Assembly: GCF_000611645.1 (NCBI RefSeq)
Contig: NW_014012227.1
Coordinates: 1-14,501 of the forward strand
Direction of reading: 5' to 3'
Length of the DNA stretch: 14,501 nt
Source: Monoraphidium neglectum
Taxonomy: Eukaryota > Chlorophyta > Chlorophyceae > Sphaeropleales > Selenastraceae
Shown here: positions 1 to 8,610 of the stretch, piece by piece
Layout of the letters: the number at the start of each line of letters is the position of its first letter
How positions within the stretch are numbered: position 1 is the stretch's first letter
Notes under the pieces: model-generated
What the model was told of the DNA's origin: nothing
The model's database searches: none
The model's input: only the letters and a program-made list of their open reading frames with translations
Program-made: the position numbers and the translations under genes

Positions 1-34
1 GGACGGGGGTGGGGTGGGGGGAGGCCGCCCCCAC

Positions 35-2426
35 CTTCATGTCGGCGAGCTTCTGGAAGGCCCAGACACTCAGGTCAAGGTGGTCCTCGTCGCCGCAGCA
101 CCAGCGCTTGTTCGAGTACTGCGGGGACGCGAGGAATGGCGGAACAGCAAAATGCAGGCAGGCTCGGCGGTTGCGGGTGGAGTTTGGCACGCGAAGGGAG
201 GTTTGGATGCTGTACCATAGTGGGGAAAGCGGACGTCAAGCTGACTGCGCGCTGCAGGTGCCAGCTGGTCTGCAGAGCTGCGCCGGCAAAGCGTAGTTGG
301 CAGAAGTCAGCACCCCTGCCCCCCCACCCAGTGGGCGGCTCACGTAGTTGCCTGCCGTCCACAGGATTGGGCCAGGTGAGTAAGGAGGGCAGTGGCATGA
401 GGAGAATGAAGAGTCAGGGAGGGGAGAGAGAGGTGGGCCGGCCAAGCCGCAGTCTGTGAGTGCTCCTGTCAGAAGGCGACGAGCAAAGTTCAAATGATTT
501 GTGACCATCAGACGCTACAAGGTGCTGCAGCTGTGTGTGGCCGGAGGTGCCATCCCCTCTTCCAAAGTAGAGGGCTGCAGGGCTCACGCACTTGGAAAGT
601 TGCATGGGCAGCTGCGAGTAAGGCAGTGATGTGGCAACAGGGGTCGCATCAGTACTGATTATTGATTTGTGCAGGACAAAAGTGCAGCTGTGCAGGTAGC
701 AGGCATGACAAAGCGCGCTAGTTCTTTCGAACAGGACCATCAACTGTGATCAGCCTACGCGGCCAGCGTTTTGCCCCCTCACGGCCCCTCACAGCACGTC
801 GTCGGGGCAGTGAGGGACCGGCGATCTGTCGCACGCATGCGCTCACGTGTCGGTCGTGCGCACGATGACGCTGCCCTCGCGGCAGACCGAGGAGCGGTCC
901 ATCTCTTCGCCGTAGCCATCGCGCACCCACTTGGGGTCGCACTTGACCTCGTAGCAGCGCCTGCAAGGCGGCCGCGGCGGAGGAGCGAGGGGCCGCGGAT
1001 TTGAGTGGGGGCGGGCAAGGGTAAGGGTGGAGGGGGCAAGTCAAGGCAGTTGATCAGAAACAGGGATGTGCGTGGTTGAGCGTGAGTGAGTGTGGGTGTT
1101 TGGGGGGAGGGCACGCTTCTAAACCGTCAGGGTGGGGTTCAGGGATACTTTACATTATTGCGTGAGTGGGGCATCAAGTAAATGAGCAGGCCTCAACCAG
1201 GCTGCTGGCTCTGCGGAAGGCTGCCAGCAGCCCTGCAGCGCCGATTTCCAGCAGGCAACGCCGCAGCTGCGTGACCGCCAAAATGAGCCCGGAGGTGCCG
1301 GTCGACACATCAAAGCACCCTGTTGGCGCATGGCACGCTGCTGCACTGCTGCTAGTTTGACAGCATGACACACTGGCTTCGGCACATTCACCCCACTGCC
1401 TGCGACTCACCCGCAGCTGCCGCTGTACCGCGAGTTTGAGTCCGCCAGGGCTGCAATGTCCCAGCCTGGGTGTGCGAAGGGAGGTTGGCGCATATTGCAC
1501 TTGGTTTGGCACGCCAGAATGCGTATCTGTCCACATCCAATACTTGCATCTCCGACAGTCGCAATGTTGCCAATAACACAGTCCTCAAGTTGAGCACGAC
1601 TGCATCAACACAAATGCACACCAGCCAGCGGGGGTTGAGCGCTGCCCACGAGAGGCAGCCGCTGGTGTGCTCCCTTGTCTTGAGGCTTGCATTTTGCAAC
1701 TCTATAATGGTTGCGCGGCGTGTACAGAACCCTGTTCCATGGGCGTATACGAAACCCTGTGCCTCAAGCCTGTGTGGTCGCGCGTCCCTCACTTTAGAGG
1801 GCAAAAACAACAGACTCACCTGTGTTCTGGTCTGGCCAGATGTACCCGTAACCGCAGGAGCCGTGGTGGATGTCCCAGTTCCAAGGCTCATTGCCTGACA
1901 GGGTTAGCGCAGGCCGCGCCGGTTAACGGGTGTGCTCGTGCATCCGTGCGCACGGCGGGTTGAACTGACTTGTCTGCATGTACGTACAGGCTGAAGCGGT
2001 GCCGCTGAATCGCCTCGCTCAGCTGGGCAGAGGCGATCGCGCCCATGCAGGCACGCACCGCTGGGCTAGTCTGAGCGCGCGGCCAGCCCGTACGGCTGCC
2101 AGCGCTGTTCTTACCGTAAAAGGTGGCACGGCCCGTGGTCCATGCTGCTGCCTGGGGTGCGAGCAGGGTGAGGCCCAGCACAGCCGCCAGCACCAGGGGC
2201 CCGCAGCTCTGTGGAGGAGGGCAGAGGGGGCGCGCCAGGCGATTGCTTGGTCGGTAATCGCATCGGAATGGTGTGTGCTGAAGCAGACGGCACGCGGCGC
2301 TCGCGATCGCGCCTCCCACCGCTCAACGCCCTGCACAATGGCGTGAGGAGCTGCGGCAGCGCCCTGAGACATGCTGCAGTGCCAAAGACGAGCTCTCACC
2401 CGCTTTCCTTGAGTATATTGCTGCAT
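35..2426 (-). CDS. Expansin (secreted cell-wall loosening protein), 3' end off window
   Basis: Expansins are secreted proteins that loosen cell walls without hydrolysis; the N-terminal domain is a GH45-like double-psi beta-barrel, usually followed by a CBM63 domain. Read on the minus strand, eight exons join in frame: 2426-2400, 2208-2115, 1894-1820, 1465-1411, 960-847, 611-592, 351-344 and 118-35. All introns are GT-AG. The decoded 159 residues begin MQQYTQGKR, followed by a hydrophobic stretch ending LLAPQAAA (signal peptide, cleavage expected after about Ala31). Then come ATFYGNEPWNWDIHHGSCGYG-type barrel sequence, GSCGRCYEVKC (81-91), DTCPCNFPSNYYSNKRWCC (121-139) and HLDLSVWAFQKLADMK (144-159). 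The Cys pattern and the final HxD are expansin hallmarks. The last exon ends at a donor (gtgggg), so the remaining C-terminal domain lies beyond the left edge. Internal exons are very secure; the 27-nt first exon is the weakest part. Confidence 0.9.
344..351 (-). other. 8-nt micro-exon of the expansin gene
   Basis: On the minus strand the octamer GCAACTAC is preceded by ggcag and followed by gtgagc. Inserting it between the exon ending ...TTTCCAA (611-592, donor gtgcgtga) and the exon beginning TACTCGAAC (118) restores the frame. The result is CPCNFPSNYYSNKRWCC, which matches the usual expansin pattern CPCxYPxNxYSNKRWCC. Direct joining of the two larger exons breaks the frame, and the alternative donor GC|gtgagc at the upstream exon does not fit this octamer. 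The call rests on splice sites plus family conservation, not on transcript data. Confidence 0.75.
2400..2426 (-). other. Proposed first coding exon of expansin
   Basis: ATG at 2426-2424 opens MQQYTQGKR and ends in phase 0 at a strong donor (gtgagagct). It joins to the acceptor ctccacag at 2209, giving a signal peptide with a basic n-region (KR) before the hydrophobic core. The hydrophobic-core frame meets a stop upstream with no ATG of its own, so an upstream exon is required. An alternative ATG at about 2372-2370 (MSQGAAAAP...) has no good phase-0 donor. A TTATAAAA-like string lies directly against the proposed ATG; if it is a functional TATA box, initiation would be further downstream. Confidence 0.5.
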
Positions 2427-3765
2427 TTTATAACCTATATGTGGCAAACAAGACCGCGATTCGTGGGCGGGCTCAGTTTTTCGGTCCGCGTCTGACACAC
2501 GCTATGCTTTGACCGGCTTTGAAAGCAGGATCGCCATGACGTATGCACTACAAGTCCATACATTCAATGCATCACGGACCTGGAGGCATGCGATTTCCCA
2601 CACCTGCACAAAGTTACGTGCGCTCGAGTTGTTACGGTGGCCGCGCGGTGATTTCAGCCGTGCAAATCAAACTTTATAGCAATATTGGTTGAATTCCAGC
2701 GCAGTCAGCCATGAAATCCTGTCGGGCCCCTCGCATACGTGCCTCCAAGGCTCCTCCCTCGGACATTAGCGCACACCGGTATGTGTGCGCCTTGGGGAGG
2801 CCGACATTGCAAGGTCGGCCAGCATTTATGGATCAAAAGCCAGTACGTGTGCCGGTGTTGTGCTTTGCTGGCTCCCACATATTGAAGGGGCTGGCCCAAG
2901 TCTGACACGGCATCCAGGAGGATGGTGTACCCTCGGGGGCCGGGCGCCGAGTCTGTCGGTCCCACCCACCCAGGCCAGCAAGAGATCAGGGAGTTTGATT
3001 TGTAATAGGATGGAACATATCGAAGGTAAAAAATTTGAGGCGGCCTGCAGCAGCATACGCGAACTTGCTTGTCCAGGCTGTTTGTGTCACCCGACCTCAC
3101 CAAATCACTCAGTCAATCAGGCTGGTAGCATGTGGACCGTGCGCGACCGGTTGATGAGCCTGGGGTTTTCTTATCATGTCCACGACCTTCTTTGTATTGT
3201 CTGTGCTGTTGGGACAGGGGCGCGATGTGCCCCAGCATCCGCCGCACAACTGGGCGTTGTGTACAATACACATGCCGCCAGAGGCATGCCCGGTTGCAGC
3301 AGTTATCAGATGGCAATTGCCTCTGACACCCTGTCGTTGTGCGTACTCCGAATGGGTTGGCGGTCATTGGCGGCCATGGCTGGCCGGGCCTGATCAGCTG
3401 GCCTGGTTGTCGCGACGACATCAGTTGCTGTCAACAACTTGCCATCAAGCGCCAAGCCGATCGCAAGCCGTCTGGTAGCACACTTGCCATCACGGCCGGT
3501 ACCAGCACAACACAACATGCCTTGCGCGCACCACTGGGGCACCCGGGATCGCGGTGTTGGCAAAAGTGCCCGTGTATGCCGCCTCTTTGATCCTCCAAGC
3601 ACCGGTGCACGTTCACAAAACTGTAGTATCCTTTCAAGATTTCCGAACATACGGTATAATGGCCCACTCGAGCGCAGCTTGCCCAAGCTTGGGCACTTCA
3701 ACACCAGCGTCATCCCTGTCGCCGCGCCCCTCCCTCTAGACGGGGCTGTACATACTTTATTAGAG
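2427..3765. promoter_or_regulatory. Divergent intergenic spacer between expansin and kinase
   Basis: About 1.34 kb separates the proposed start of the leftward expansin from that of the rightward kinase. It is visibly richer in A/T than the flanking exons and has no frame with coding-like G/C third positions; the longest open frames lack a convincing ATG or family signal. AT-rich spots that could serve promoters are the TTATAAAA-like string against the expansin start (about 2427-2434, minus), tttatagcaatattgg at about 2672-2687 and ggtataatgg at about 3653-3662. A 16-bp perfect palindrome occupies 3680-3695. A shared bidirectional promoter is an inference. An unseen 5' exon of the kinase could lie in the right part. 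Confidence 0.5.
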
Positions 3766-6700
3766 ATGTGCTCGGGCGAGCAGACAGTGTGCGGGCTGCC
3801 GGCGGAAATCGGCAAACAACTTTGGCGCCCACCTCACCACCCGCGGCCCGTGGACGGGATGGGTGGCAGAGCAGACGAGGTGGAAGATCTACACCAATGG
3901 GCGCCCTCGCACCGGCTGATCCACCGCGGAGCGTGAGTCCTCGGGCCCGCTCTTTCGAAACAGGATTGGGCAGCCCTCGAGGTCTCCCTAAATTGACAGC
4001 TGGGCTCCTTCGTGCTCGCAAATGTGTTGACAGGACGAGCACGGTCTCGCTATGCTGCGCGGACGGCGAGCTGCTGGCGGTCAAGTCTTACAGCAAGGGC
4101 TTGCTCGCGCCGCGCCACTGCCTCAACCTGCGGCGAGAGTTGTGCGTCCTTGCGCACCTGCGCCAATGCGGGTGCGTGCATGGGTGCCCATGCACCCACG
4201 CATGCGATCGCTCGGCACCAGCCCACCTCTGGCGGTCGCCGCGGCGTGCGGCGGCCGTTGGCGCCAGATATGCGCCAGCTTGGTCCTGCTGTGAGGCCAA
4301 GCGCGGCCTACCCCACTCTGGTGCCAACTTCGCCGGCCCCTAGGCCGCGCATGTGCTGCATGCGCGCCTGCCTCGACCATGCGATCACCCGCTTGATCCC
4401 CGACAGCCCAGTCGCCTCTGCGGTCCCTGCCAAGACGGTGCGGTGCGCTTTTTGCGAATGCCGTCCCCCAAACTCGCAGCATTCCTGGCGTTGTGCAGCT
4501 GCTGCACACCGACGAGACGGCCGACGCGGTGCTGCTGTTCTTCCGCGCGGCGGCGGGCGGCGACATGTACCGCAGCCTGAAGCTGCAGCCCTGGGACGAG
4601 GCGCGGCTGCGGGACCAGGTGCGGCCAGCGCGCGCCGCGGTTGGCAGTTGGTCGTTGGCGGCCGGCGGCTGGCGTTGAGCTGCGGAGAGCTGTGGGGGCA
4701 AGGGGAGAGGGTGGGGGCGGAGATATCTGGACGCAGCATGCGCTCGGCGAGGCGGGAAGCGGCAGCTTGCTTTGCGCGCTGGGTGGACGAGCAGTGTCTG
4801 GAATGTCTGCGACATTAGCATGGCGACGCCCGCCGCTGCAAGCGACCGCGCACACTTGAGAGCCGATACGCTTCCCACTTGCCCGTCCTCTGGTTTAGCC
4901 AGGCAGGCCCCCCACGTCCCCGCCTGCTGCATGTACGCGTTGCCTGCAGGTGGTAGTGCCGCTGCTGGCTGTGCTGGCGCGGCTGCACTCGATGGGCTAC
5001 GTTCACCGAGACATCAAGTGGGTGCTGCCGCTCAGGGGATCATGCTGAATCTGGCGCATGGATGAACAGGGATGCGATCGTCCCGCCACCGCGGCGCCGG
5101 CAGCCGCCATGGCAAGCGATTGCTGGGGCAGGCCGGCCGGGCAGCGGCTGCCGCGTGTGAACCCCTACAGTGTGACTTTGCTATGTCAGCTACAACGTCC
5201 CCACCCCCTTGAAGCTCTGGTCCTCTCCCCCATCTCGCCCTCAGCGGCAGCCCTGCGCCTCGACACTCACTCGCATGCCAATTCCCTCCTGTGCGACTCC
5301 CCAGGCCCGAGAACATTTTCTTCGCCGCCGACGGCTCCCTGGAGCTGGGAGACTTTGGCCTCACAATCGACCAGCGGCGCGAGCGCCCCATCAGCCGCGT
5401 CGGCACGACGGGTGCGCGCCTGCGGGGCGTTTCCAGGCCTGGCCGCGCGGATCATTGCTACGCCTCTGCCGACTGCGCCGGCTCCACCTTTTCTTGTTGG
5501 CTTGCCGACAGTTGCGGCTATCTCCTGCCCCTGAAAACACACACACCACACACACACCACACACACACCACACACACACACACACATGCACACGCACACG
5601 CACATACGTGCGCGCGCTTATGCACCCCTGATACGTCCTGCCCCCTCACACATGTGTCGTTTGTCTCCCCAAAGACTACATGGCCCCGGAGGTGCGCGCC
5701 CTCCCCCGGAGAGCTTGCATGATCGCTTGAGCGTTCAGCAACCGGCAGTGGGCACTATCAATGTGATCTCAATCACATTGATAGTGTTTCACCCTCCCCC
5801 AATCATTGTCTGCAAAGCAAATATCGCATTGCCGATGCTCTTAAATGCCGCCCGAACACACGCGCACACACACACGCGCGCGCACGCACGCACCTACGCA
5901 CGCACCTGCTGGCCCCTGTAGGTGCTGGCGCAGCCCACTGCCGAGGAGGCGGCCGCGCTGCCCCCCAGCTGGCTGGCCAGCTACGACGAGAGGGTGGACG
6001 TGTGGGGCGTGGGCGTGCTGGTGAGCGCTGCAGCACACCCGTCAAAACAAAGAATATTGTACATATATGACATACGTATCCATCGTCTGGTGTTTGTGGG
6101 CGTGTGATATCTGTGCGTGTTTGGTTGTATGTGCACTTTCCATGTGTGGGAGGCATACATGTGTATGCGTGTGTGTTGGGCGCGTGCTGACATGCGCGCA
6201 TGTGTGCGGGTAAGGGTTAAAACACATCTGAAATTAAGGTTAGGTGTGTGCAGCAGGATCAGGAATGGCGACCTGAACCTCACAACAAAGGGTTGGGAAG
6301 CCAGGCTTCGCGCTTCAAGTGCAGTCGCCCCCCAGGTTCCAAACACAACCCGCCCCCTTCCCTCGCTCGCCGTCCCATTCTTGCAGGTATTTGAGGCCCT
6401 CACCGGCCGGCCCCCCTTCTCCCACGCCAACCCCGCCGTCGCCGCCCTCAAGGCGCGCTTCCAGGAGCCGCCCCCGCTGCCGGCCGGCGCCGCGTCGTCC
6501 GCCTGCCGCGACTTTGTGCGGCTCGCCCTCACGCAGGACCCCAGGCGGCGGCCGGCGGCCGCGCAGCTCCTGGCGCACCCCTGGCTGCTTGGCGGCGCCG
6601 CAGCCGCCGCCGCTGCTGCCGCTGCTGCTGCACCCAACGAGCTGGCCTCCCTCAGCAGGTGTGTGTGATTACTTAAAGCCGAGGCCCGTGCTCCACGCAC

Positions 6701-8539
6701 ACACGCCTTGTGGCGGCCATCCCCTATGCATGCATGTCCTGAGTGTATTCCGCAGGTGTTCTTGGCCTTGGCTGCCGCACCACTCACTGGCCTCGCCGCA
6801 CGCTGCTGTGCCGCCTGTCCCAATGACAGCCCCTCAATCTGCAGGACCGCCTCCGCGCCTTCCGCGCCTGCCACTCCAAACCACGGACCCGAGCGCAGCG
6901 CGCACGCGTCCTCCTTCGCGTCCTGCGCCAGCGCCGCCGGGCAGCCGCCGTCGAACGGCTGCCGCGGCGGCGGCGCCTGCTCGGCTTCCGCTGAGAGCAC
7001 GCCTTGGGAGCAACGGGCGTGCAGCTCCGCGCTGCACGCGTGCGGCGCCGCAGCTGCGGCGGCAAGGGCAGAGGCGCCGCCCGTGGAGCGTCAGCCGTCG
7101 CTGGGCGTCGGCCTGGCCGGTGCGAGGGGCTCAGGGGCCGGCGCCGCCGCCGCCGCCGCGTGCGCGGCGGCGCCGAGGCCGTGCACCCTGAGGCGCAGCA
7201 GCACCGCCTCCGCCGCGGTCGGCCGCGCCCCTGCCGCGCCGCGCGTGCCGGCCGGCGCCGCGTCGTGCTCGTCCTCGCCGGTCGCGCGCGGCGCCGCAGC
7301 GGCGGCGGCGACTGCACCCGGGGCGGCGCAGCGTCTTGGCCACCAACTGTCGCTCCCCGTCGGTTTTGGCGACGGCGGCGGGTGGGCAATTCCCGCGCCC
7401 GCGCCCATGCCGGGCGGCGGCCTGCCGCCGCGGCCCGCGGCGTTTGCCATGATGCCGCCCCCGGGTGCCTGCAGCCCTGGCCCCAGCGGCTCCAATTATC
7501 TGGGGCTGGGCGCAGGAGGGGCCCCGCTGCCCGCAGTCGGCAGCGCCCCGACCAGCGGCGGCGGCGGCGCGATGCGGCACGCGCAGGCGTGGGCGCGCGC
7601 CGCGAGGGAGGCGCGAGAAGCCAAGCGGCTGCGGGCGGCGGCGGCGGCGGCGGCAAACGGTGGCGGCGGTGCGTCGCCGCCGCCGGCCACGGCGGCCGGC
7701 CATGGGCGTGGCAGCCTCGTTGTCGAGGTGCGCTTCTCAGTTTGCATCATGCACACGTAAATTGTGTGCGTGTGTGAGTGCGCGTGTGTGCTTCTGGGCA
7801 GACTGCCCAACTGTGTGTGTGTGTGCATGCGTGCGTGTGTGGACAAGCGCTCTCTTGTTGCACGTGCCCCTCATCCCGCAGCCCCCATCGTCCCAGCCTC
7901 GAGCCCACGCCCAAGCCTGGGTGCGATGCACCCTTCAGCCACACTCGCATACCGCATTCCCCCACCCCACCCCATGTGCCCCCTCCCGCGCCCCAGGTCC
8001 CTCGCCTTGCCCGCGGCGGCAGCCCCCTCCCCGGCTGCTGCGACCTCGACACGGTCTGCGAGCTCAGCACTGCACTCAACACCCCGCAGGCCGCCGCCAG
8101 CGGCGGCGGCGGCGGCGGCCTTGCGAGGCCGCCCAGCCCCGAGGCGCACCTGTCTGTCGCGGCCGGCGGGCCCGCCGCCCTGGAGCGCTGCGGCGCGGCA
8201 GCTGGTGACCCCGCGACCCCCTCAGGCGCCGCTGGCCCAGAAGCGATCCTCTCGCCCCCTGTGACCCAGCTGGCCGCAGACGCAGCCGCCGTAGCCGCCG
8301 CGGACGCGGCGGCAGCTGCGGCCGCGCGCGCCGAGGCGTGCACGCCACCGCCGCCTCCTGCTCGCTACCGCGGCGCCGCGCCGCTGTCGCCGTGCGCGGC
8401 GCTGCTGCAGACGTGGGTGCACGCGGTCCTCAAGCGGAGGCCGCTGCACCGCGGCGCGTCGCCGCCGCCGGGCGCATTGCCGCCGCGGGCAGCGGCCCCG
8501 GCGCTCGTCACGCGCGCGGGCGGCTTGGCGCTCGCGTAG
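3766..8539 (+). CDS. Serine/threonine protein kinase with long low-complexity C-terminal tail
   Basis: Ten exons join in frame: 3766-3932, 4034-4171, 4480-4618, 4950-5017, 5305-5411, 5675-5691, 5922-6020, 6387-6658, 6845-7727 and 7997-8539 (stop TAG), giving 810 residues. The catalytic domain spans about residues 48-312. It has a glycine loop LIHRGATSTV (51-60), VAIK-type Lys73 (AVKSYSKG), helix-C Glu91, HRDIKPEN (167-174, Asp169), DFG 187-189, activation loop RVGTTDYMAPE (202-212), DVWGVGVL (238-245) and a final AHPWL (308-312). All residues needed for phosphotransfer are present. The activation-loop style suggests a soluble kinase near the Aurora/CAMK/PLK-like groups, but I cannot place it or name a substrate. 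Residues 313-810 are Ala/Gly/Pro/Ser-rich with a poly-Ala run and a basic helix-like stretch AREAREAKRLRAAAAAAA (about 588-605). The first exon and start Met are the least certain; upstream exons are possible. Confidence 0.88.
5537..5607 (+). repeat. (CA)n microsatellite with an 11-bp higher-order unit, in a kinase intron
   Basis: Three tandem copies of (AC)5C, 11 bp each, occupy 5537-5569. They are followed by an uninterrupted AC run and then degenerate CACGCACACG sequence. The tract lies inside the intron 5412-5674, just upstream of the 17-nt exon. Confidence 0.95.
5675..5691 (+). other. 17-nt micro-exon of the kinase gene (activation loop and APE motif)
   Basis: The segment ACTACATGGCCCCGGAG follows ccccaaag and precedes gtgcgcg. 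With the single G left by the exon ending at 5411 it encodes DYMAPE, the end of the kinase activation segment. The next exon (from 5922, acceptor cctgtag) continues in phase 0 with VLAQPTAEE. DYMAPEV is near-invariant in this position in many kinases, so this tiny exon is strongly supported despite its length and its less usual aag acceptor. Confidence 0.88.
5753..5786. repeat. Perfect 15-bp inverted repeat with 4-nt loop, in a kinase intron
   Basis: The left arm cactatcaatgtgat (5753-5767) and right arm atcacattgatagtg (5772-5786) are exact reverse complements around ctca. The element is AT-rich in an otherwise GC-rich gene and sits in the intron 5692-5921, between the 17-nt exon and the next exon. 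In RNA it would form a stable hairpin. Its origin, such as a short mobile-element remnant or a structural splicing element, cannot be told from this window. Confidence 0.95.
5858..5906 (+). repeat. CA/CG-rich alternating tract in a kinase intron
   Basis: Alternating pyrimidine-purine sequence of CACG, CACA and CGCG units runs up to the 3' splice site of the intron 5692-5921 (acceptor at 5919-5921). It is of the same strand polarity (CA on the sense strand) as the tract in the preceding intron. Confidence 0.85.
6095..6212 (+). repeat. Degenerate TG-rich tract in a kinase intron
   Basis: Imperfect TGTG, TGCG and TATG repeats fill much of the intron 6021-6386. The sense strand carries TG here, the opposite polarity to the CA tracts of the two preceding introns. 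Confidence 0.75.
7761..7843 (+). repeat. TG-rich microsatellite tract in the last kinase intron
   Basis: Two TG/CG blocks (about 7763-7791 and 7812-7841) lie in the intron 7728-7996. The second includes an uninterrupted TG run of about seven units. The sense strand again carries TG. Confidence 0.9.
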
Positions 8540-8568
8540 CGCGGCTGCCCGGGCGCCCGACCCGCCGC

Positions 8569-8610
8569 GTCCACCGCCGCCGCAGCAACGTCCACCGCCG
8601 CCGCAGCAAC
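8569..8610 (+). repeat. 21-bp perfect tandem duplication just after the kinase stop
   Basis: The unit gtccaccgccgccgcagcaac occurs twice without a gap (8569-8589 and 8590-8610), beginning 29 bases after the TAG. The unit length is a multiple of three, and the kinase frame would read Ala/Ser/Thr-rich sequence through it. It lies in the presumed 3' UTR. Confidence 0.95.

Noticed and set aside
2785..3393. 202-codon open frame in the divergent spacer
   Set aside because: It starts at GTG, has ordinary base composition at all codon positions and no recognisable motif, so it is treated as chance.
3680..3695. 16-bp perfect palindrome tgcccaagcttgggca
   Set aside because: It is short and isolated, with no matching second copy seen; it is not enough to call a regulatory site.
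4176..4195. 9-bp inverted repeat with 2-nt centre (gtgcatggg/cccatgcac) in a kinase intron
   Set aside because: It lies next to the donor site at 4172 but is short and in simple-sequence context, so it may well be chance.
6210..6246. Telomere-like strings (taagggtta, aaggttaggt) in a kinase intron
   Set aside because: Single degenerate copies only, with no tandem array, so there is no evidence of an interstitial telomere.
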